NCBI GenBank assembly: GCA_002390045.1
Contig: DGSB01000016.1
Span: 1-18,066, forward strand
Length of the DNA stretch: 18,066 nucleotides
Origin: Fibrobacter sp. UBA4373
GTDB lineage: Bacteria; Fibrobacterota; Fibrobacteria; Fibrobacterales; Fibrobacteraceae
Reading direction: 5' to 3'
Positions within the stretch are counted from its first letter, which is position 1. Every line of letters starts with the position of its first letter. Below the pieces are notes generated by a model. The model was not told the DNA's origin. It saw nothing but the letters and a program-made list of their open reading frames with translations, and made no database searches. The position numbers were made by a program, and so were the translations under genes. Below, one piece after another: positions 1 to 6,200 of the stretch.

Positions 1-393
1 GTGCATTGGGAAGATTACACCGCAGCGCTTTCGGCGGCTCAAAAAGATCAAAAGATGATTTTTGTCGACATTGTTGCGGACTGGTGCATTCCTTGCCGCG
101 AAATGGAAAAGACGACATACCGCGACAAACAAGTTGTGGAAACATTGAACAAACGTTTTCATCCGGTGCGTTTAAATCAGGCCGCAGAAGATACGATTCA
201 ATGCGACACAAAACGCTTGCCCGTGAACCGTTGTTTCTTTAACGTTTGGAATCTTCAGGCGGTCCCTTCTTACGTGCTGATCGCTCCGAAGGGACTTTCG
301 ATTCTTACTTATTCGAACGGTCTGGATGCCGACCAAATGAATATGCTCTTGATGCAGTTCCTGTCGAAGGAAAAGGAATGGCTTGCTCAATGA
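1..393 (+). CDS. Thioredoxin-fold protein, probably 5'-truncated by the window edge
   Basis: A thiol-disulfide or thioredoxin-like domain of 130 visible residues. The redox motif WCIPC (Cys29 and Cys32) sits in a VADWCIPCREMEK context, which resembles the C-terminal domain of DsbD and the Thioredoxin_7 families. The cis-proline loop is visible as AVPSYVLI around residues 87-94. Two further cysteines (68 and 78) lie in the stretch between the redox helix and the cis-Pro loop and could form a second pair. The first base of the window is a GTG in frame with no stop before it, so the true start, and any signal peptide or membrane portion, probably lies outside. The stop overlaps the next gene's start as ATGA, suggesting translational coupling to the glycosyltransferase. 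Such domains usually act in the periplasm or cytoplasm as thiol reductants; which applies here cannot be seen. The fold call is firm, the specific role is not. Confidence 0.8.
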   Translation: MHWEDYTAALSAAQKDQKMIFVDIVADWCIPCREMEKTTYRDKQVVETLNKRFHPVRLNQAAEDTIQCDTKRLPVNRCFFNVWNLQAVPSYVLIAPKGLSILTYSNGLDADQMNMLLMQFLSKEKEWLAQ

Positions 394-2015
394 ATTTTAC
401 ACCGATTGAAATCGCTTTCTGGATTCTCTTCTTTTTGCTTGTACATTGCTACCTGATTTTCCCGGTAACGCTTCCTTTTTTGAGCGAACTTTTTTGCCGC
501 AAAAATCGGAAGGCTAAAGAAGAAAAGACCCTTCCTAAGGTTTCCATTCTCGTCTCTGCCTATAACGAAGAAGCGGTGATCGAAAAGAAAATCTTAAACT
601 TCCTCGAAATCGATTACCCGAAGGAACTGCTTGAAATTTTGATTGGCGATGACGGCTCGGCGGATCGGACTGCAGAAATCGTGGAACGTTATGCGGACAA
701 GGGAATTTGCTTGGTGAAGGCTCCTCAGAATGCGGGCAAGGCGGCTATGCTCAATCGTTTGCAAAAGCTCGCGACGGGAGAAATCCTTGTCTTTTGCGAT
801 GCGAATACGATGCTTTTCCCGAACGTGATTCGAAAGCTCGTGACACCGTTTAGCGATCCGAAAATCGGCTGTGTCTGCGGGCATTTGATTTTGACGGACA
901 AGAGTGGAAGCCCGCTTGGTTCGGGCGAACGCAGTTATTGGGATCTGGAATCGGAGATTAAAAAGTTCGAAGGAATTCTCGACTTGCTCGTGGGCGGTAA
1001 CGGAGCGCTTTACGCTATTCGTAACGAACTGTATACGCCTCTCCCCGTGAAAAAGAGCGTGATGGATGACTTCTTCATTACGGTGAAAGTTTTGCAAAAA
1101 GGTTCGCTTTGCACGTTTGACCCGAGCGCGATTGGAACGGAACAAACTTCAAAAGAAGGTTCCGGTGAATACCGTCGCAAGGTACGCATTGGGCGCGCGA
1201 ACTTTAACTACCTGTTCTCTTATCTTCCGCTGTTGAATCCGTTCCATCCGTTGCTTGCGTACTTGTTCGTTTCGCACAAACTATTGCGTTGGCTTACGCC
1301 GCACATAGCGCTTGTTCTGTTGGTGTTGAATGGAATCCTTTTGGCTTCGATGAATCCCGTTTACTATGTGACGATGGGACTTGCCTTGATCTTTATTTTG
1401 ATTGCGGTAACAAAGATCTCGGGAAGCGCGTATTACTTTTTGCTGATGAACTTTGCCATGTTCAAAGGCAGTCTGCTTTCGCTTACCAAAGAACACGGAG
1501 GCGGTTGGAAACGCGAGGCCCGTGGTGACGAAGAAGAATCTTCGACAGTGGCAAAGGCCTTGCCGCTTGTGCTTGCGGCTGCGCTTTCGATTGCTGCGCT
1601 TTCGCCTTCGCGAGCGGAAGCCTTGACCGCGGATGCTAGTGTGGGCGTTGTGAATTCGACCGAAGAACTTTTGGAATTCAATTTCAACGTGTCGGGACAT
1701 TTTTGGTATCCGGTCGACCAAATGGTTTTTGTGGGAATTGGACTGGACTACCAACGTTTTGGCGATGTGACGCTTGTGCCTGTAATGGGAAGCGCCTATG
1801 TGCGGCTACCGTTCGGAAGCGTCATGATGCCTGCGATGACGTTCGATATGGGATACGCCTTTGGAAACGACGCCCAAATGATCTGGCGCGTGGGTGGCGG
1901 TTTAGACGTGAAGCTTGGCCGCTATTCGTCGCTTCTGATGCTGGGTGGATACGAGAACCTGCGAAAAAACGGAGACTTTGTGTATCTCCGTTGCGGGCTC
2001 CTGCTCGAACTTTAA
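390..2015 (+). CDS. Family 2 glycosyltransferase fused in frame to an outer-membrane-barrel-like domain
   Basis: A 541-residue frame starting at the ATG of the ATGA overlap, with AAGGA about 12 bases upstream. Residues 8-34 form an N-terminal membrane segment. Residues 49-250 are a GT-A glycosyltransferase domain: VSILVSAYNEE (51-61), GDDGS (86-90), the metal-binding-like DAN (137-139), VGGNGALYA (201-209) and the acceptor-side DDFF (226-229). Membrane helices follow at about 285-320 and 325-362. This is the layout of processive or membrane GT2 enzymes that add sugars from nucleotide donors to glycans on the inner membrane. The domain ends near residue 380 (GGGWKREARGDEEES). No stop follows: the frame continues into a signal-peptide-like segment (387-411) and about 130 residues of alternating polar/apolar strands. 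Either this is a real fusion or two genes lie in one frame, the second starting at GTG 1548. The substrate is unknown. Confidence 0.8.
   Translation: MNFTPIEIAFWILFFLLVHCYLIFPVTLPFLSELFCRKNRKAKEEKTLPKVSILVSAYNEEAVIEKKILNFLEIDYPKELLEILIGDDGSADRTAEIVERYADKGICLVKAPQNAGKAAMLNRLQKLATGEILVFCDANTMLFPNVIRKLVTPFSDPKIGCVCGHLILTDKSGSPLGSGERSYWDLESEIKKFEGILDLLVGGNGALYAIRNELYTPLPVKKSVMDDFFITVKVLQKGSLCTFDPSAIGTEQTSKEGSGEYRRKVRIGRANFNYLFSYLPLLNPFHPLLAYLFVSHKLLRWLTPHIALVLLVLNGILLASMNPVYYVTMGLALIFILIAVTKISGSAYYFLLMNFAMFKGSLLSLTKEHGGGWKREARGDEEESSTVAKALPLVLAAALSIAALSPSRAEALTADASVGVVNSTEELLEFNFNVSGHFWYPVDQMVFVGIGLDYQRFGDVTLVPVMGSAYVRLPFGSVMMPAMTFDMGYAFGNDAQMIWRVGGGLDVKLGRYSSLLMLGGYENLRKNGDFVYLRCGLLLEL
1548..2015 (+). 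other. Signal peptide plus beta-barrel-like C-terminal region of the glycosyltransferase frame
   Basis: This is the part of the preceding frame that looks like an independent exported protein of 155 residues. From the in-frame GTG at 1548 it reads as a short basic start (VAKA), a hydrophobic stretch rich in Leu and Ala, and a signal-peptidase-like site SRAEA before LTADA. The rest has repeated short amphipathic strands such as MVFVGIGLDYQRF and SVMMPAMTFDMGYAF, and it ends in LLLEL with leucine last. That pattern fits a small outer-membrane barrel of about eight strands. No convincing Shine-Dalgarno sequence stands directly before the GTG; GAAGAAG lies about 11-18 bases upstream. I cannot tell internal initiation from a true fusion, or from a sequencing indel that removed a stop. 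Confidence 0.5.
1964..1991 (-). terminator. Rho-independent terminator of the 94-residue gene, inside the opposite reading frame
   Basis: Read on the minus strand, ACGGAGA and TCTCCGT form a 7-bp stem (8 bp with the flanking A-T pair) around a 9-base loop, followed directly by six T residues (plus-strand A run 1964-1969). It lies 28 bases downstream of the stop of the minus-strand gene ending at 2020, where a terminator for that gene would be expected. The DNA is at the same time coding sequence for the last residues of the glycosyltransferase frame. Confidence 0.6.
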
Positions 2016-2019
2016 GAAA

Positions 2020-2304
2020 TTATTCGACGACGAGATCTTCGTCTGCCACGTTCAGATCGGCGACGATTTCAAGCGCGTCCGGTTCGTCTAAGAACTTGGC
2101 GACAAGGCCTGTGCGCTTTTCGCCAGTGTCGTGAGAAATCAGTTCGACGACATCGTCAATTTTGACGTCGATGATTGCTTTATCGGTTACCGGGATTTTA
2201 ATGGCCATACCCTTTGCGATATCGCCTTCCAAAATGGATCCACGAAAAACCAAACTTTTTTGATCTTCACCAAAGAGAGTTCTTTTTACATGAAATTTTG
2301 CCAT
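2020..2304 (-). CDS. Small EF-Tu domain 2-like beta-barrel protein, hypothetical
   Basis: A 94-residue acidic protein. I chose the ATG at 2304 (MAKFHVKRTLFG) because the similarity starts there; an in-frame open stretch extends upstream to 2640 but runs antisense through mqnA. The segment VFRGSILEGDIAKGMAIKIP (residues 19-38) follows the spacing of the EF-Tu domain 2 barrel, where a glycine, a hydrophobic strand, a second glycine and a GM/GD turn recur (as in TGRVERGTIKVGDEV). The later strands end in an acidic tail (ADEDLVVE). No GTPase motifs are present, so this is at most the barrel alone. Its function is unknown; a role in binding RNA or a translation partner is only a guess from the fold. 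The gene is convergent with the glycosyltransferase (4-base gap), divergent from mqnA (24 bases between start codons), and has its own terminator. The reading frame is fairly sure, the fold assignment tentative. Confidence 0.65.
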   Translation of the reverse strand: MAKFHVKRTLFGEDQKSLVFRGSILEGDIAKGMAIKIPVTDKAIIDVKIDDVVELISHDTGEKRTGLVAKFLDEPDALEIVADLNVADEDLVVE

Positions 2305-2328
2305 ATGACAAAAAGTTAAATTATTCTC

Positions 2329-3138
2329 ATGAACTTGCGTGTTGGAAGAATCCCTTTTTTGGTGTGCGCTCCGTTTTTTCATCTTTTTTTCCGGGATGAA
2401 GCGCGTTTTGAGGGCTATTCCTTTGATGACGGAGCTCCGAGCGCCTTGAACCAAAAACTGTGGACGGGTAATGTTCACTTGGCTCCGGCGTCTTCCATCG
2501 CTTATGCCCGCGCACCGCAGGACCTTGTCCTCGCTCCGGACCTTTGCACGTCGTGCAAACTCGAAGTGAATTCCGTGGAACTGTTTTCCCGGTATCCGCT
2601 GGGCGAGCTTTCGGGAAGGAGGATTTACATGACTTCCCAAAGTGGAACTTCGGTCGCCCTTTTGCGGGTGATTTGCTCGCAGTATGCGAATGTGCGCCCG
2701 GAGTATGTGACGGACCGTGCGAATTGTGATGCGGCCCTTTTGATCGGCGACGAAGCCCTTGTTGAAAAATCAAAAAAACACTGGCCGTTCTGCTATGACA
2801 TGGCGCTTCTTTGGAGAAGCTGGCATGGGCTTCCGTTTGTGTTCGGAGCATGGAGCATTCACAAGTCCGCTCTTTCGACCGAGGTGCGTCCCAAGCTGGA
2901 ATCTTTTTTGGGCCAGGTGCACGAGTCTATTGCGGAGTTCCGCAAGGCGCCCGCTCTTGCATTAAAAAAATGGGCCGAGCATTACCCGGTCCCGTTTAGT
3001 GCGGAACAGCTGAAGGGATATTACGACTCGCTCGATTATGAATTTACGGACGAACGCAAAGAATCTCTTGAACTGTATTTTAATTTATGTGCAAAAGAGG
3101 GAATCCTTAGCGAATCGCCGACTTTACAATTTCTATAA
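2329..3138 (+). CDS. mqnA: Chorismate dehydratase MqnA (futalosine menaquinone pathway)
   Basis: A 269-residue protein of the MqnA family, periplasmic-binding-protein-like lyases. MqnA converts chorismate to 3-[(1-carboxyvinyl)oxy]benzoate, the first committed step of the futalosine route to menaquinone. Recognisable family blocks are LRVGRIPFL at the start (3-11), GAPSALN (36-42), APASSIAYAR (52-61), LAPDLCTSC (68-76), TSQSGTSVALL (102-112), LLIGDEAL (137-144), GLPFVFGAW (167-175) and YYDSLDYEF (231-239). Length is normal for the family. MqnD is a related paralogue, but the N-terminal block and the SSIAYA and TSQSGTS blocks favour MqnA. No other mqn gene is in the window, so the rest of the pathway must lie elsewhere. 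The 3' end overlaps the aldolase gene on the other strand by 32 bases. The cytoplasmic enzyme assignment is confident. Confidence 0.88.
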   Translation: MNLRVGRIPFLVCAPFFHLFFRDEARFEGYSFDDGAPSALNQKLWTGNVHLAPASSIAYARAPQDLVLAPDLCTSCKLEVNSVELFSRYPLGELSGRRIYMTSQSGTSVALLRVICSQYANVRPEYVTDRANCDAALLIGDEALVEKSKKHWPFCYDMALLWRSWHGLPFVFGAWSIHKSALSTEVRPKLESFLGQVHESIAEFRKAPALALKKWAEHYPVPFSAEQLKGYYDSLDYEFTDERKESLELYFNLCAKEGILSESPTLQFL

Positions 3139-3751
3139 ATTTTGAAAGATTCGTGCCGATCGTTTCCCAGTCGCTCGCCTGCATGAGGGAAGGCTTGAAA
3201 ATGCTCGCTCCGAATGCGACGAGATTTGCACCGCTTTTGAAGTAATCGGCTACATTTTCATTAGAAACGCCACCGCAGGCTAGCAGAGGAATGTCGCGGA
3301 ACGGTCCGCGCAGCGCTCGGATATAAGAAGGCCCGCCAACGTTACCTACCGGGAAAATTTTGACGCAGGTGGCGCCCCAGTCGTAAGCGTTCTGGACTTC
3401 GGTCGGGGAAAGCGCTCCCGGGATGTCGGGAATATTCTTTTCCACGCATTTGCGAATGACCTCTTCGACGGAATTCGGGGAGACGATGAATTCCGCTCCG
3501 GCTGCAAGAGCCTTGTCGAGATCCTTCAGGTTGCGGACTGTGCCTGCGCCCACTCGGATTCCAAGCGGGTTTGCCATGCGTTTGAGCTTTGAAATGATGC
3601 TTGTTGCGGCATCGGTATTCATGGTGACTTCGATCGCCTTGAGGCCGCATTTGGCTGCGGTTTTGGCGCAGGCTTCTTCTTCGCCTTCGGGAATGTCGCG
3701 CAGGATTCCGACGACGGGTACGTCTTGTAAAAAGGAAAGAAAGCTGTTCAT
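3107..3751 (-). CDS. eda: KDPG/KHG aldolase family protein
   Basis: A 214-residue TIM-barrel class I aldolase of the Eda family, full length. These enzymes split 2-keto-3-deoxy-6-phosphogluconate into pyruvate and glyceraldehyde 3-phosphate (Entner-Doudoroff or uronate breakdown), and some also cleave 4-hydroxy-2-oxoglutarate. The Schiff-base lysine is Lys131 in ATCVKIFPVGNVGGP, and the general base is Glu41 in AIEVTMNT. Other family blocks are VGAGTVRN (67-74), AEFIVSPN (86-93), IPGALSPTE (110-118) and LACGGVSNENV (157-167), the last forming the phosphate loop. The position matching E. coli Arg49, after EVTL, is Asn45 here, so substrate preference may differ from the classical enzyme. No Entner-Doudoroff or uronate genes are adjacent. 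The gene is divergent from rnr across 106 bases. The family is sure, the exact substrate less so. Confidence 0.85.
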   Translation of the reverse strand: MNSFLSFLQDVPVVGILRDIPEGEEEACAKTAAKCGLKAIEVTMNTDAATSIISKLKRMANPLGIRVGAGTVRNLKDLDKALAAGAEFIVSPNSVEEVIRKCVEKNIPDIPGALSPTEVQNAYDWGATCVKIFPVGNVGGPSYIRALRGPFRDIPLLACGGVSNENVADYFKSGANLVAFGASIFKPSLMQASDWETIGTNLSKFIEIVKSAIR

Positions 3752-3787
3752 AGCTTGGAAAATAGCAAGATTCTGTAATGAATTTGC

Positions 3788-3816
3788 GTTTTTTAGCGGT
3801 TTTTTGGTTTTTAGCC
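3788..3816. repeat. Three phased G-T(5-6) tracts in the eda-rnr divergent intergenic region
   Basis: Near-repeated units GTTTTTTAGCG (3788), GTTTTTTG (3799) and GTTTTTAGCC (3807) follow one another with starts 11 and 8 bases apart. T-tracts at close to helical spacing are typical of bent DNA or UP-element-like sequence. They sit just upstream of a possible rnr -35 box and on the far side from eda. The repeat is seen directly; the role is inferred. Confidence 0.4.
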
Positions 3817-3817
3817 T

Positions 3818-3846
3818 TTGATTAACCTATTTTCTAAGAGTATATA
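3818..3846 (+). promoter_or_regulatory. Possible sigma70-type promoter of rnr
   Basis: TTGATT (3818-3823), a 17-base spacer and TATATA (3841-3846) form a good -35/-10 pair in the only sizeable intergenic region, with T-tracts upstream. Start of transcription would fall near 3852-3853, only about five bases before the rnr ATG and after the AGGAG ribosome site (3846-3850). Either the mRNA would be nearly leaderless or the working promoter is another one, for instance with TATTTT (3829-3834) as -10. Confidence 0.3.
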
Positions 3847-3857
3847 GGAGATATTTT

Positions 3858-6197
3858 ATGCAAGATTTGCCCTCTAAAGAACAGATTATCGCGGTCGTGC
3901 GTGATGAGCCGATGGTAGGCAGTCAGCTTCGCCGTGCGATGGGCATTACAAAACACAAAAAGTTGGCTTTTAAACAGTTGCTTGCAGAAATGGTGAACGA
4001 AGGTTCGCTTGCACGTACGAGTAACAAAGAATATACGCCGGGAACCGGCGAGCCCAAATATGCAGAAGACCGTGAAGATAACCGTCGACCGTCTGCGGCG
4101 AGCCGTCGCAAGGCGACTTACGATGATGATGAAAGCCGCGTGCACCGTGGCGTTTTAAGCCCGGATGGAAACGATTGGTGGCAGGTGACGGATGTCAATT
4201 CCGGTAAGGTTTACCAGATGGCGCACCGCAGCAAGGCTCCGGGCAAGGACGGCGAAACGATCGCGTTTACGCTGTATCCGCATCCAAAGCTCAAGCATTC
4301 AATGCTTGCGAAGGTTGACCGTTCCGCGATGGAAGGCGACCTCAAGTGGAGCGATGTGAAGGCGCAGTTCATCAAGGATTCTTCGCTTCCGGAAAAGTTC
4401 TCCGATTCCATTATGGAATTTGTGAACAAGCAGCAGGCTCCGAGCGAAAAGGATTTGAAAGACGGCCGAATCGATCTGCGGGATCTTTACATTCTTTGCA
4501 TTGACCCGGACGGCGCCATGGATCATGACGATGCGATTTCCGTCGAAAAACGTCCGGATGGAGGCTTCCGCTTGGGCGTGCATATTGCCGACGTGAGCCA
4601 TTATGTACCGGAAGGCTCGGAACTCGACGATGAAGCGTTGACGCGCAGCTTTACGCAGTATTTGCCGTGGACAGCTGTGCCGATGCTTCCGGATCGTCTT
4701 TCGAGCGATCTGTGTTCTTTGCATCAGGGCGTGGACCGTCTCGCGTTCAGCTGCCTCATGGAACTCGACAAGGAAGCCCATGTGGAATCCTTTGAATTCA
4801 AGAAGAGCATGGTGAACATTACCGCGGGCATTACATACGGCGAAGCGGTAAAACGTTTGGAAGAAGGCGACGAACATGTGAAGGCCTTGCAGGAAGTGGC
4901 GGCACTTCTTCGCGAGAATCGTCGCAAGAACGGCATTTTGGAACTCGGCAGTACGGAATTCGGCTGCAAGTTTGACGAAAACGGCGAACCTGAAAAGATC
5001 GTGCCGAGAGAAGAAAATGAATCCGACCACTGGGTCGAAGAATGCATGCTCATTGCAAACCAGTGCTGCGCCCGAGAACTCGAACGTCGCCATTTGCAGG
5101 GTGTGTACCGTATTCACGAAGCTCCGGATACAAAGGACATCATGGAACTTTATTATCAGATGCCCGACCTGTTCAAGGACAGTCCGATTTCTCTCCGTGA
5201 ACTCGGAAAGCCGCGCCGCGGCGATACGAACCTGAATCCGGATATCTTTAAGCTTTACCAGCATTTGATTGCGCGAGCGAAGGGCGATGATGAAATCATC
5301 ATGCGCATTCTTCGCAGTATGCAGAAGGCGCATTACGATAGCAACTGCTTCGGACACTTTGCGCTGAACTGGCAGGACTATGCGCACTTCACAAGCCCGA
5401 TCCGCCGTTATGCGGACCTTTGGTGCCACCGTGAACTTTCGCGCAAGACTCCAGACGAAACCGATGCCAAGCGCGCCTGGGATGTGGTGGCCGTTTGCTC
5501 CGAAATTTCGGCAAACGAAGTGAAGAATCAGAAGACGGAACGCATGTCTTTGAAGGTGTGCGCCACTTGGCTTTTGCGCAAACATTTGGGCGAAGATTTT
5601 GATGCGACCGTGACCGGTGTGCAGGAATGGGGCATTTACGTGGGCGTGGAAGATCCGCAGGCCGAAGGCCTTGTGCGCTTCCGCGACATCGCAGGCTCCG
5701 ACTTCTACGTCTTTAATCCGGACAAGGGAATCGTTTACGGCAAGCGTAGCAACAAGACCTTTGCCCGCGGCGACAAGGTTCGTGTGAGACTGCTCCGGGC
5801 CAATCCGGTTCGCGGCGAAGCGGACTTTGCGATCCTCGAAAAGATCGGCGACGGCAGAACCTCTAAAATGGCAAAGCTCGACCGTGCCGAAGCGGCCGAA
5901 GAACTCGGACTCGTAACGCAGCCGGATGAAAGCGAACTTGAAACGCTTCGCCCGAGCGAACGTCGCAAGGTGCGGGAATCTTACGGTGGCGACCGCAAGG
6001 CGAACAAACGCAAAGCGGAACGTGAAGAGCGCGTCGAATACGGACGCGGCCGCAAACGTTCGAGCCGTAGCGAAGTAGATGAAGAACCGCGTGGACGTAA
6101 AGTGCGGGGTAAAAAATCCTTTGGTCGAAAAAAGAAAACTTCGACTTTTGGAAATTCGCGACGCGATTCCGGACACATTCATGGTAAAAAACGATAA
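3858..6197 (+). CDS. rnr: RNase R-type 3'-5' exoribonuclease
   Basis: A 779-residue RNB-family exoribonuclease, which degrades structured RNA from the 3' end. The ATG has AGGAG seven bases upstream. In order: an N-terminal winged-helix-like segment (about 1-58), a variable charged linker (62-95), cold-shock/OB-type RNA-binding regions (about 95-200), the RNB catalytic domain (about 206-530) and an S1 domain (about 577-665, VTGVQEWGIYVGVED). The catalytic aspartates are Asp216, Asp222, Asp224 and Asp225 in IDPDGAMDHDDAI. HFTSPIRRYADLWCHREL (510-527) is the other hallmark. Residues 700-779 form a strongly basic Arg/Lys/Gly-rich tail that is probably disordered and RNA-binding, as in other RNase R proteins with basic C-termini. 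RNase R acts in mRNA and rRNA decay and quality control. Helix-type N-terminus and tail favour RNase R over RNase II. The next gene follows after three bases. Confidence 0.92.
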   Translation: MQDLPSKEQIIAVVRDEPMVGSQLRRAMGITKHKKLAFKQLLAEMVNEGSLARTSNKEYTPGTGEPKYAEDREDNRRPSAASRRKATYDDDESRVHRGVLSPDGNDWWQVTDVNSGKVYQMAHRSKAPGKDGETIAFTLYPHPKLKHSMLAKVDRSAMEGDLKWSDVKAQFIKDSSLPEKFSDSIMEFVNKQQAPSEKDLKDGRIDLRDLYILCIDPDGAMDHDDAISVEKRPDGGFRLGVHIADVSHYVPEGSELDDEALTRSFTQYLPWTAVPMLPDRLSSDLCSLHQGVDRLAFSCLMELDKEAHVESFEFKKSMVNITAGITYGEAVKRLEEGDEHVKALQEVAALLRENRRKNGILELGSTEFGCKFDENGEPEKIVPREENESDHWVEECMLIANQCCARELERRHLQGVYRIHEAPDTKDIMELYYQMPDLFKDSPISLRELGKPRRGDTNLNPDIFKLYQHLIARAKGDDEIIMRILRSMQKAHYDSNCFGHFALNWQDYAHFTSPIRRYADLWCHRELSRKTPDETDAKRAWDVVAVCSEISANEVKNQKTERMSLKVCATWLLRKHLGEDFDATVTGVQEWGIYVGVEDPQAEGLVRFRDIAGSDFYVFNPDKGIVYGKRSNKTFARGDKVRVRLLRANPVRGEADFAILEKIGDGRTSKMAKLDRAEAAEELGLVTQPDESELETLRPSERRKVRESYGGDRKANKRKAEREERVEYGRGRKRSSRSEVDEEPRGRKVRGKKSFGRKKKTSTFGNSRRDSGHIHGKKR

Positions 6198-6200
6198 CTT

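Noticed and set aside
594..1145. A 183-codon minus-strand frame within the glycosyltransferase
   Set aside because: Shadow of a gene with full GT2 motifs in the plus frame.
1703..2134. A 143-codon plus-strand frame over the barrel-like region and past the stop
   Set aside because: Trp/Arg/Cys-rich shadow translation; the overlapping frame shows a signal peptide and strand pattern instead.
2305..2640. Upstream extension of the small EF-Tu-like gene on the minus strand
   Set aside because: It runs antisense through mqnA, is basic and featureless, and the recognisable protein begins at the ATG at 2304.
4299..6182. A 627-codon open frame on the minus strand opposite rnr
   Set aside because: It is a mirror of the rnr coding bias: frequent GAA, AAG and CGC codons give stop-free antisense. 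The protein is rich in Phe, Arg and Ala with no recognisable domain, and rnr has clear motifs in full.
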